9,841 bases of DNA, taken from contig UQCV01000088.1 in NCBI GenBank assembly GCA_900539665.1, forward strand, positions 1 to 9,841. Direction: 5' to 3'. Numbering within the stretch: position 1 is the first letter of the stretch; each line of letters begins with the position of its first letter. Made by a program: the position numbers and the translations under genes. The notes beneath the pieces are model-generated. The model had not been told where the DNA came from and searched no databases. It worked only from the letters and a program-made list of their open reading frames with translations. Below, piece after piece: positions 1 through 5,920 of the stretch. Source of the stretch: an uncultured Succinivibrionaceae bacterium (GTDB taxonomy: Bacteria; Pseudomonadota; Gammaproteobacteria; Enterobacterales; Succinivibrionaceae).

Positions 1-94
1 ACATTAGGATGGGGACATGGTATTAAACTCCTATATTTTCGTGCGTAACTGCTATTTTGAGTCTTGCAAGGTGGCAAGTTTTAGGAATGTAAAG

Positions 95-100
95 TATAAT
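95..100 (+). promoter_or_regulatory. Putative sigma-70 -10 box upstream of dnaX
   Basis: A perfect TATAAT stands 165 bp before the dnaX start codon. The -35 side is poor: TGGCAA at 72-77 with a 17-bp spacer matches only part of TTGACA. If it is used, transcription would start near 107 and the leader would contain the hairpins at 135-170 and the repeat at 191-230 before reaching dnaX. It could instead belong to something upstream of the window. Confidence 0.4.
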
Positions 101-134
101 AGCCTTGATTTGTTTTAAGGTTTCTTCGGTGTTT

Positions 135-177
135 ACGACGCTAGTCGTTTTAGAGGAATGTTTAAAACGAACTTTTT
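135..177 (+). promoter_or_regulatory. Two mutually exclusive hairpins plus T-run in the dnaX leader
   Basis: ACGAC at 135-139 can pair with GTCGT at 144-148 around a four-base loop. TCGTTTTA at 145-152 can pair perfectly with TAAAACGA at 163-170 and is followed by a run of five T at 173-177. The two stems share bases 145-148, so only one can form at a time. The second resembles a weak intrinsic terminator, either for an upstream transcript or as an attenuator ahead of dnaX. The first 134 bases otherwise show only short open frames and no recognisable gene. Confidence 0.3.
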
Positions 178-190
178 ATCTAAAATCTCC

Positions 191-230
191 AAGAAGACTC
201 CTTCCTCTTTAGGTGGTGAGTAGTTCACAA
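191..230 (+). repeat. Degenerate hairpin repeat, IS200/IS605 right-end-like (copy A)
   Basis: The segment starts AAGAAG, continues with a CTCC...CCT arm and an AGGTGG...GAG arm, and ends TTCACAA. It aligns over about 40 bases with 7994-8034, sharing AAGAAG, CTCC, CCTCT, TAGGTGG and TCACAA. Its stem has a mismatch and a bulge, so it looks more decayed than the other copy. The layout (AAGAAG, hairpin, then TCAC/TTCAC) resembles, from memory, the right ends of IS200/IS605-type elements. No transposase gene is visible in the window, so at most this is a relic or a small non-autonomous element end. Confidence 0.4.
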
Positions 231-264
231 GTTTTGATTAAGTATTGGTAGTAGGCATTAAAGC

Positions 265-1362
265 ATGGCAGAGTATACCGTTCTCGCACGAAAGTACCGT
301 CCACAAAAATTTGCAGATATGGTTGGGCAACAACACGTACTCTCTGCACTTGAAAATGCTTTATCTAGTGGGCGTTTACACCATGCGTACTTGCTCACTG
401 GGACCCGTGGGGTTGGTAAGACCACCATTGCCCGTATTTTGGCTAAATGCCTTAATTGTGAAAAAGGGGTGACGGCGGAGCCATGTGGTGAATGTGCTAA
501 CTGTCGCGCAATTGCTGATGGTACTTTCCCTGATTTAATTGAAATCGATGCTGCCTCTAGAACTAAGGTTGAGGATACCCGTGAGCTTCTAGAAAATGTG
601 CAATATAAACCAATGATTGGTCGCTTTAAGGTTTATATCATCGACGAAGTACATATGCTTTCAAATAGTTCTTTTAATGCGCTCTTGAAAACTTTAGAAG
701 AACCGCCTGAATACGTTAAATTTATTTTAGCGACTACCGATCCTCAAAAGTTACCAGTAACTGTAGTTTCTCGTTGTATGCAATTTCAGCTTAAGGCTTT
801 ATCGCGCGAAGATATTGCCGGTCAGCTAGAACACGTTTTAACGGCAGAAGGTATTACTTTTGAAAAAGACGGGATTTTAGAATTAGCGCGCGCTGCTCGT
901 GGGAGTATGCGTGATGCTTTGAGTTTAACCGATCAAGCAGTAGCTCTAGGCAACGGTAATGTAACCGCAGCTGGAGTGTTAGCGATGATTGGGACTCTAG
1001 ATTCCTCATATCTTGCTGATATCTTAAAGCTTGTGGCTCAAGGCGACGGAAGCCGGCTACATGAAGTATTGGCAACTGTGGCCTCTGTGACACCTGATTT
1101 TGATGCTCTACACTTATCTTTGGCGCGAGCTTTTCATGATTTAGCTTTGTACCAAATGTTAGGTGGGGACGCTGATATCTATAGTTTACGGCCAGAAGTT
1201 TTACAAGCTTTAGCGGGCGCATTTAGTCCTCAAGAATTACAGCTTTATTATCAAATCGTCCTTGAAGGGCGCCGAGAATTTCCGTATGCCCCAGATGGGT
1301 TCTCTGCTTTTGAGATGACCATGCTACGTCTTTTGGCCTTTAATTTAAAAAAAAAAGAATAG
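265..1362 (+). CDS. dnaX: DNA polymerase III clamp-loader subunit DnaX, zero-frame gamma-like product
   Basis: This encodes the AAA+ ATPase of the clamp loader, which opens the beta ring and places it on primed DNA. The 365-aa product shows the Walker A motif GTRGVGKTT around K52, zinc-binding cysteines C65, C74, C77 and C80, Walker B DEVH at 127-130 and the SRC sensor at 169-171. The C-terminal third matches the collar domain, ending EMTMLRLLAFNL as in the homologous stretch of E. coli. Zero-frame reading then gives KKKE and a stop, so it contains domains I-III and nothing more: a natural gamma. ATG 265 gives the canonical N terminus; the Shine-Dalgarno before it is weak. The last codons lie in a ten-A run from which a -1 shift enters the frame of the next entry. 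In E. coli the zero frame makes tau and the shifted frame gamma, so the assignment here is reversed. Confidence 0.93.
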   Translation: MAEYTVLARKYRPQKFADMVGQQHVLSALENALSSGRLHHAYLLTGTRGVGKTTIARILAKCLNCEKGVTAEPCGECANCRAIADGTFPDLIEIDAASRTKVEDTRELLENVQYKPMIGRFKVYIIDEVHMLSNSSFNALLKTLEEPPEYVKFILATTDPQKLPVTVVSRCMQFQLKALSREDIAGQLEHVLTAEGITFEKDGILELARAARGSMRDALSLTDQAVALGNGNVTAAGVLAMIGTLDSSYLADILKLVAQGDGSRLHEVLATVASVTPDFDALHLSLARAFHDLALYQMLGGDADIYSLRPEVLQALAGAFSPQELQLYYQIVLEGRREFPYAPDGFSAFEMTMLRLLAFNLKKKE

Positions 1363-1394
1363 GGCTTAAAGTAGTCGATTTCCCGGCTTTAGCC
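1347..1394 (+). promoter_or_regulatory. dnaX: Probable programmed slippage site and downstream stem in dnaX
   Basis: Ten consecutive A occupy 1347-1356, read in zero frame as TTA AAA AAA AAA followed by GAA TAG. In the -1 frame the same bases read AAA AAA AAA AGA and continue open to 3191; the +1 frame stops at TAA 1367. Six bases after the run, GGCT at 1363-1366 and AAAG at 1368-1371 can pair with CTTT at 1387-1390 and AGCC at 1391-1394, an 8-bp stem with one bulged T. A smaller alternative stem, CGGC 1384-1387 with GCCG 1392-1395, competes. Either ribosomal -1 shifting or polymerase slippage adding one A (or losing two) would give tau. An assembly miscount of the A-run is the main alternative. 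Confidence 0.7.
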
Positions 1395-3191
1395 GATATT
1401 AAAACCACAGACCCTGTCTTGGCCATAAATTCCATTATGGAAGAGCATGCCCACCAAGAAGAGGCTCAAGCACAAGTAGAACCCCAAAAGAAGAATGATG
1501 CGCAAGGAGTTTCTTCCTTACAGCAACAAATCCTAGATAAATATGCCGTATTCTTTGCCTATTTAGACAAACTAGATGCTCGTTTAGAAGCGCAATTGAA
1601 GTTAGTTGAACAGCGCAATCTCACCAATTTCCAGGATAAAGAAAAAGATAGAATTAGGGCGGCCGCGAAGGAAGAAAAAGATCAAGAAGCACTGCGTTAC
1701 GGCCGTTCTAAGTTACAAACCGATCCGGCTTCCTTGCGGGGTAATGCTTTAGCCTCTGCTGTTGAGGCGGCGTCACCTGCTATGCCTTCGGTTTCATCAG
1801 TGAACATCCCAGGGGCAAGCCCGATTCCTGGACCTTCCCAGGTGGCGGCTGTGGAGCTTACAGCGCAAGTAAATGTAGCTATGGGGCCACATTTGCCTGA
1901 TACTATGGCTAATAGTTCCTCTACTCAAGCTAGAGCTTCCATACCAGAAGTTTCTATGCCTGTAGCTTCACCAAAGCAGAATTTGCATCAAGCTCAAATT
2001 CAAAGTCAGGAAGCCCAGATGGCAAATGAGGCCAAGCCTAATAGTCAAGCTTTGCCACCATTTGATGGGCCTTATAACAAGACCCAAGCTGCTTCTTTAA
2101 ATCAATGTGCACCTACTCATATGGGCCCGCAATCCAAGGCTTCGGTGACCACTTATCCGCCTGTAGATACTAAGCAGCCGCAGGGGCAGACTGTGGAGGC
2201 TATGTCACCAAACACTGATGGTAGTGCTATCAATGGCAACGGGCCGAACAATCTTTATGGCGCGGTAAATGCGCCAATGAATATGGGGCCTCAAAGTTCT
2301 GCTCCTTTACCAGATTCTAGAGGGAATTTTGCGCCTAGATTGGGGGCAGTTGGTTATGTTGATCCGACAAATTTAGGTGGCGCTTCCCATGGTAATGGGG
2401 CTTGGCCTAATCAGCAGCCTAACCAAATGCCTAATCAGATGGAGCAGGCCAATACTCCATCATTGTCAGCTCAACCAATGCCGGCCCAACCAATTTCATT
2501 TGCTAATGATAACGTATCTAATTCTAATAATGGTTATCCTGCCATGATGGAAGAGGCGCCGTTAGTTGAAGCAGCGCCTGTGAGCGATGCTTTTTATGGT
2601 TCTGACCTCGATGATGAAGTCGATGCGGAAAACAGCCGTACTTTTACCGAAAGTGATCTGAATTTAGGTTTGTCTGGGCGGCCAACTATTGGGTTTGATA
2701 AAGAACGCTATGAAGATATGCTTTTAGGCATACGCAAGATTATGAAGCCTGCGGATTACCTAAGCCGCGTCCGTGATGATTACACTGAGCTACTAATGAA
2801 AGCTAAATTGCAGGAAATGGATATGTCAGTGCTTGGCGTTAGTGTCAGAGAAGTGGTAAGCCCAAATCATTGGGTGATTCATTTGCCACAAGAAAGTCAG
2901 TATTTATGTAGCCGTAATGATTACCCTGATTATATTGGGGGGCTTTTTTCTCATACGTTAGGGCAGGCGGTCACCGTTGAATTTAAATTTGAAGAGTCTC
3001 ATGGGATTTTGCCTGGCTCTCCTTTAGCCTTAGCTCATGAGTATTACGATGGTCACTTCAATCTAGAACGTCAAATGTTGCTGACGGATCCAAACTTCCA
3101 AGAAATTATCTCCAAGCTTAATTTAAACACGGAAGGAGCACACTTTGATTTGGTGATGGCCAAGGAGCCTAAGGCCCTTAAAACCAAATAG
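1356..3191 (+). CDS. dnaX: DnaX tau C-terminal half (domains IV-V), read by -1 frameshift from dnaX
   Basis: Joined to the preceding frame at the A-run (265-1356, then 1356-3191), this gives a tau of about 975 aa against 643 in E. coli. The frame is open without interruption from the slip site. A TTG at 1419 is the first conventional start, but no ribosome site favours independent translation. Tau residues of about 424-475 form a charged, probably helical stretch, possibly the helicase-contacting region. About 480-790 is low complexity rich in Gln, Asn, Pro, Ala and Met, with recurring MGPQS and MPNQ. From about residue 810 the sequence resembles tau domain V, which binds the polymerase alpha subunit: VVSPNHWVIHLPQ, then LGQAVTVEFKFEE, corresponding to the VCLHLRSSQ and STVELTIVEDD strands in E. 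coli. It would couple clamp loader, helicase and polymerase at the fork. Confidence 0.85.
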   Translation, partial: RIGLKVVDFPALADIKTTDPVLAINSIMEEHAHQEEAQAQVEPQKKNDAQGVSSLQQQILDKYAVFFAYLDKLDARLEAQLKLVEQRNLTNFQDKEKDRIRAAAKEEKDQEALRYGRSKLQTDPASLRGNALASAVEAASPAMPSVSSVNIPGASPIPGPSQVAAVELTAQVNVAMGPHLPDTMANSSSTQARASIPEVSMPVASPKQNLHQAQIQSQEAQMANEAKPNSQALPPFDGPYNKTQAASLNQCAPTHMGPQSKASVTTYPPVDTKQPQGQTVEAMSPNTDGSAINGNGPNNLYGAVNAPMNMGPQSSAPLPDSRGNFAPRLGAVGYVDPTNLGGASHGNGAWPNQQPNQMPNQMEQANTPSLSAQPMPAQPISFANDNVSNSNNGYPAMMEEAPLVEAAPVSDAFYGSDLDDEVDAENSRTFTESDLNLGLSGRPTIGFDKERYEDMLLGIRKIMKPADYLSRVRDDYTELLMKAKLQEMDMSVLGVSVREVVSPNHWVIHLPQESQYLCSRNDYPDYIGGLFSHTLGQAVTVEFKFEESHGILPGSPLALAHEYYDGHFNLERQMLLTDPNFQEIISKLNLNTEGAHFDLVMAKEPKALKTK

Positions 3192-3290
3192 AAGGTAAAC
3201 CTCAATTTAAGCATCTATGGCTTGAATATGTGATTTTGTTTGGCGTATCTAGGTTTTAGTACGCAGTTTTTCTTAATTTTTTGGCGGTTG

Positions 3291-3299
3291 TGCTATTAT
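3291..3299 (+). promoter_or_regulatory. Extended -10 promoter for ybaB
   Basis: TGCTATTAT is an exact TGn extended -10 followed by TATTAT, 63 bp before the ybaB start. There is no convincing -35, which extended -10 promoters do not need. The leader contains a small hairpin, AGCCT paired with AGGCT around a four-base loop near 3323-3336, and ends with the ribosome site AAAGGA. Confidence 0.5.
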
Positions 3300-3361
3300 A
3301 CTAAGCTGTATTTTGTCGCGGCAGCCTCACCAGGCTCCCATTAATTTAAAGGATAAACGCT

Positions 3362-3685
3362 ATGTTTGGAAACATGGGTAATATGATGAAGCAGGCGCAG
3401 ATCATGCAAGAACGCATGAAGAAGGCGCAGGAAGATGTCGAAAAGTATGTAACTACCGGTGAATCTGGTGGTGGTTTGGTTAAGGTAACCATGGACGGCA
3501 CTCATCATGTCAGCAAGGTAGAACTCGACGACAGCGTGTTCAGCGATGATAAGGACATGTGTGAAGATTTAATTGCAGCTGCGGTAAATGACGCTGTAAG
3601 AAAGATTTCTGAATACTCTACTGAAAGAATGGCTAAGGTTACTAACGGGATTAACCTCCCACCAGGGGTTAAACTTCCATTCTAA
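3362..3685 (+). CDS. ybaB: YbaB/EbfC nucleoid-associated DNA-binding protein
   Basis: The product is 107 aa, the normal size (109 in E. coli). The family forms dimers with a tweezer-like fold that bind DNA and is almost always encoded between dnaX and recR, as here. Visible hallmarks are the N-terminal helix MFGNMGNMMKQAQIMQERM, the TGESGGGLVKVTMDG strand region at about residues 32-46, and the C-terminal NLPPGVKLPF that closes the family. AAAGGA lies about 8 bases before the ATG. Eight of nine or so Lys codons are AAG, as in adk and htpG, suggesting high expression. It is separated from recR by a 214-bp gap with its own promoter signals, so the two need not be cotranscribed. Confidence 0.95.
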   Translation: MFGNMGNMMKQAQIMQERMKKAQEDVEKYVTTGESGGGLVKVTMDGTHHVSKVELDDSVFSDDKDMCEDLIAAAVNDAVRKISEYSTERMAKVTNGINLPPGVKLPF

Positions 3686-3841
3686 TAAAAGGGACCACAT
3701 GGTTTAAAGATTTGCGTAAATAAGTTTCATAACCTCGCACTAAGAGGCGCACTTTTTAGCTAATTTTTAAATCAAAGGTTACTGATCTTTTTGGCGTTAA
3801 TTAGCATGTAACTTACATTACTGTCTATCAAACGCACATAA

Positions 3842-3877
3842 AACTCCACCTATAATTGATCAAATTTAGGTGGAGTT
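3842..3877 (+). promoter_or_regulatory. 36-bp palindrome overlapping the recR -10 box
   Basis: AACTCCACCTA at 3842-3852 is the exact reverse complement of TAGGTGGAGTT at 3867-3877. The inner bases continue the symmetry through TTGATCAA at 3856-3863, so 16 of 18 base pairs match around a centre between 3859 and 3860. TATAAT at 3851-3856 lies inside the left arm and loop, with only a weak -35. Transcription from it would begin after the left arm, so a hairpin would form only in read-through RNA from ybaB, while as DNA the site looks like an operator covering the -10. No T-run follows, which argues against a terminator. The TTTAGGTGG...TTCAC stretch (3865-3883) also recalls the repeat at 191-230. 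Confidence 0.55.
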
Positions 3878-3899
3878 CTTCACTGTTGCTAGGTGTTAT

Positions 3900-4499
3900 A
3901 TGAAATTTAGTCCTGCTCTTGAAGAATTGATGCAAGCCCTGCAAGAATTGCCAGGAATTGGACCTCGAAGTGCTCAGCGTATAGCAATGAATCTATTGCT
4001 TGGTGAACGCAAAGAAGCTAAGCGCCTAAGCTTGGCGTTAAATAATGCGGTGGAAAAAATAACTTTTTGTCGCTATTGCCACAGTTACACAGAAGGTGAT
4101 TGTTGTGCTATTTGTGGTAATGCCAAACGTCAAGCTCAAGGGATTATTTGCGTTGTAGAACAGCCGGCTGATGTATTAGCAGTTGAACAAACTGGAGAAT
4201 ACAACGGCGTTTACTTTGTGCTACACGGGCGCTTATCACCGCTTGATGGGGTTGGGCCTAAAGAATTGCATTTAGATGATTTAGAAGCTCTACTAAAAAA
4301 CGGGCGTTATAAAGAAATAATCCTAGCTACGAGTCCAACTGTCGAAGGTGACGCCACGGCGCATTTTATTGGTCATATTGCCAAATCTCTAGGGCTTAAA
4401 GCGTCAAGAATTGCGCGTGGGATTCCGATGGGAAGTGAACTTGATACAGTTGATGGCTCCACTTTAATGCGTTCTTTTAGTGGGCGCTTACCTTTATAA
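3900..4499 (+). CDS. recR: Recombination mediator protein RecR
   Basis: RecR works with RecO and RecF to load RecA on single-stranded DNA at gaps. The 199-aa product has the N-terminal helix-hairpin-helix LPGIGPRSAQRIA (residues 17-29), a four-cysteine zinc site C57, C60, C69 and C72, and the Toprim domain starting at ICVVEQPADVLAVEQTG, with LSPLDGVGP and later ATSPTVEGDAT and ARGIPMGSELDTVDG. I chose ATG 3900 over the in-frame GTG at 3870 because AGGTG at 3891-3895 is well placed and the resulting N terminus matches homologs in length; the GTG lies inside the palindrome. Lys codons are mostly AAA, unlike ybaB, htpG and adk, which fits low expression. A strong terminator follows 29 bp after the stop. 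Confidence 0.96.
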   Translation: MKFSPALEELMQALQELPGIGPRSAQRIAMNLLLGERKEAKRLSLALNNAVEKITFCRYCHSYTEGDCCAICGNAKRQAQGIICVVEQPADVLAVEQTGEYNGVYFVLHGRLSPLDGVGPKELHLDDLEALLKNGRYKEIILATSPTVEGDATAHFIGHIAKSLGLKASRIARGIPMGSELDTVDGSTLMRSFSGRLPL

Positions 4500-4527
4500 A
4501 AGTCTATTATTAGTGGTAACTATTCCT

Positions 4528-4556
4528 AAAACGAGGTGTTTATGGCCTCGTTTTTT
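4528..4556 (+). terminator. Intrinsic terminator of recR
   Basis: AAAACGAGG at 4528-4536 pairs perfectly with CCTCG plus T at 4546-4554 around a nine-base loop, followed by T to 4556. On the opposite strand the same stem is followed by four T, so it may also stop the convergent membrane-protein transcript, though weakly. Confidence 0.85.
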
Positions 4557-4585
4557 GCATTCATAGTTCTAATCTTTAATTTGCT

Positions 4586-4605
4586 AAGCTTTAACTTTAA
4601 AGCTT
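4586..4605. repeat. 8-bp perfect hairpin between convergent genes
   Basis: AAGCTTTA at 4586-4593 and TAAAGCTT at 4598-4605 form a perfect stem with loop ACTT. It lies 43 bp beyond the stop codon of the minus-strand gene. Neither strand has a long T-run after it, so it is at best a weak terminator or a 3' stability element. Confidence 0.35.
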
Positions 4606-4647
4606 TTACCAAAAACACGGAAAATAATTACAGCTAGGCGTTTTGTT

Positions 4648-5346
4648 TTAGGTTATGGATTTTGGTTCAGCTTTGGTGATAAAGTTTTCGATACGTGAGC
4701 CTATAACTTTATTCCAAAAACCGATAATAGGCCCTACCAAAATACAAGACAAAATGGTGCCTTCACGAATAAAGGTAATGCTAGAAAACCCATCCATAAA
4801 AATAAGAGCGATAAGAGCTGCTAAGGTTGTTGAGGAAAAATCAAATGTTATTTTTGATTTTGGAATGCTGACGCCAAAGCGTTGATGAAAAGCCACAAAA
4901 ACCCCATCAGCGGGTAAGTTAACCATGCGCCCTTTAAGGTATAAAAAGACCCCGGTACCCCCAAAAAAGATACTTATCGCCAGGTAAAGTAACTGAAGCG
5001 GATAAGTAGTAGGAACCATTGGAGTTTCTAAGTAATCACAAATGGTTTTAAGCGCTTGTTCTGTCACAAAGATGAAACCTCCAAACATGATGGAGGCAAA
5101 AATTTGTAAGGTGTTGATGAGTTTATATTTACGGCCTAAGAGAAGCGCTTGAACAAACATGTAAAAGATCATGGCTAAAGTACTGCATAAGCCAAGTTCC
5201 ATATTAAATGAATATTTTAAAGCGACCGGTATAGTGCCTACGGGAGAAACACCGATCCCACAATGAGCGGAAAATGCAACTCCAGAAGAGAGAATAAAAA
5301 GCCCGATAATGTAGATGAGGGTACGTTTTAAGATGCTTGCAATCAT
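4648..5346 (-). CDS. YczE/YitT-like integral membrane protein (DUF6198 type)
   Basis: This 232-aa protein has about six predicted membrane helices, at roughly residues 10-28, 51-70, 77-98, 117-136, 172-188 and 198-212. Family-like features are GLFILSSGVAF in helix 1, GIGVSPVGTIP at 30-40, the NTLQ start of helix 3 and NLPADG at 143-148; this pattern recalls the YczE/YyaS group of membrane proteins, whose substrate is unknown. There is no signal peptide beyond the first helix. The ATG at 5346 gives the expected N terminus, but no good Shine-Dalgarno precedes it. The gene is convergent to recR and divergent from htpG, and interrupts the E. coli-like recR-htpG order, so it was probably inserted in this lineage. 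A transport or regulatory role cannot be deduced. Confidence 0.7.
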   Translation of the reverse strand: MIASILKRTLIYIIGLFILSSGVAFSAHCGIGVSPVGTIPVALKYSFNMELGLCSTLAMIFYMFVQALLLGRKYKLINTLQIFASIMFGGFIFVTEQALKTICDYLETPMVPTTYPLQLLYLAISIFFGGTGVFLYLKGRMVNLPADGVFVAFHQRFGVSIPKSKITFDFSSTTLAALIALIFMDGFSSITFIREGTILSCILVGPIIGFWNKVIGSRIENFITKAEPKSIT

Positions 5347-5459
5347 AAGTTTATTTAAAAGTAAAAGGCGTGTGAAAAAGTTTTAATTAAGATGGACCAT
5401 TAAGCCATAAAACCAAGCCTTAATTGGTTAAAGAAAGAACTAACGGTAAGGCATAAATA

Positions 5460-5557
5460 GGTTTTGGGGTAAGTTGAAAGCGGTCGGTTAGGCCTTAAAA
5501 AACAGGTGTATTTTACAAAATAGTGTGAATAAGTTCCAATTATTACCCCCAAAAACC
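5460..5557. repeat. Imperfect long inverted repeat in the membrane-protein leader
   Basis: GGTTTTGGGGTAA at 5460-5472 matches the reverse complement of TTACCCCCAAAAACC at 5543-5557 apart from one extra C and one extra A. Outside the arms, GAACTAACGG (5437-5446) and CCGTAGGTTC (5556-5565) are again near-complementary. The arms flank a candidate minus-strand promoter. This could be the folded leader of the membrane-protein mRNA, a regulator-binding arrangement, or the ends of a small mobile element of about 140 bp. Confidence 0.4.
5510..5539 (-). promoter_or_regulatory. Candidate promoter for the minus-strand membrane protein
   Basis: On the minus strand TTGGAA (complement of 5534-5539) lies 18 bp before TAAAAT (complement of 5510-5515), matching 4 of 6 and 5 of 6 consensus bases. 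It would give a leader of about 155 bases before the ATG. No alternative closer to the gene was better. Confidence 0.3.
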
Positions 5558-5654
5558 GTAGGTTCTTAACTAAGCTTATGTGTTTTTTAAAGAACTAACT
5601 CCCGCGTAGCTAAAAATCTTCACCGCCTCTTGTTTCGCCTTTGGTGAACGTATT

Positions 5655-5766
5655 TTCTTGACGTGTTTTTGCAGTCTTTTCTTGGCGCTTTTGGTTGTTT
5701 TTCTTGGTACTTTTGCTGTTTTTTCTTGGTACTTTTTGCTGTTTTTCTTGGTACTTTTGACGTCTT
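5655..5766. repeat. Tandem array of 22-bp T-rich units
   Basis: TTCTTGG recurs at 5679, 5701, 5723 and 5745, exactly 22 bp apart. TTCTTGGTACTTTT is identical in the three right-hand units, 5679 has TTCTTGGCGCTTTT, and a more diverged unit beginning TTCTTGACG at 5655 is 24 bp long. The period is not a multiple of three, so any encoded peptide changes frame from unit to unit, which argues against coding origin. Two T-tracts per unit fall about every 11 bp, a pattern expected for intrinsically curved DNA. The array sits about 115 bp upstream of the htpG heat-shock promoter. The A-rich complement lacks stops and creates a spurious Lys-rich minus-strand open frame. Confidence 0.75.
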
Positions 5767-5882
5767 TTTTTAGCTCCTTTGTTTTTTTAGGGAAAATAGC
5801 TAAAAAGCTGCTGCTAAATATTTTAAAAACCAAAGTTTCCAAGCGCCCAAAATAAAAAATTGCGCTAAAAGCTAAAAATATG

Positions 5883-5910
5883 CTTGAAATATATTTATTC
5901 GTCCCCATTT
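5883..5910 (+). promoter_or_regulatory. Sigma-32 heat-shock promoter of htpG
   Basis: CTTGAAA at 5883-5889 and CCCCATTT at 5903-5910 are separated by 13 bp. This is essentially the sigma-32 (RpoH) consensus CTTGAAA - N11-16 - CCCCATnT. htpG is a classical sigma-32 gene in enterobacteria, so both sequence and context agree. Transcription should start near 5917, giving a leader of about 110 bases. Confidence 0.88.
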
Positions 5911-5920
5911 AAGAATCAGC

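Noticed and set aside
1..264. 4.5S RNA or tRNA upstream of dnaX
   Set aside because: The conserved 4.5S apical sequence and any cloverleaf are absent.
1419..3191. Independent gene starting at TTG 1419
   Set aside because: The frame is open upstream to the A-run, there is no convincing ribosome site, and the C-terminal part matches tau domain V, so it is the second half of dnaX.
3870..3899. GTG start for recR
   Set aside because: It lies inside the palindrome and adds ten residues absent from homologs; ATG 3900 has a good AGGTG upstream.
5655..5766. CRISPR array
   Set aside because: Units are contiguous 22-bp repeats with no unique spacers and no cas genes nearby.
5658..5855. 65-codon plus-strand hydrophobic frame, toxin-like in appearance
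   Set aside because: It is the T-rich strand of the same repeat array, so Phe and Leu richness is expected; no ribosome site precedes it.
5576..5908. 110-codon minus-strand frame, hydrophobic N terminus then Lys-rich
   Set aside because: No ribosome site, its start lies inside the sigma-32 promoter, and its Lys-rich part comes from the 22-bp repeats, whose period rotates the frame from unit to unit.
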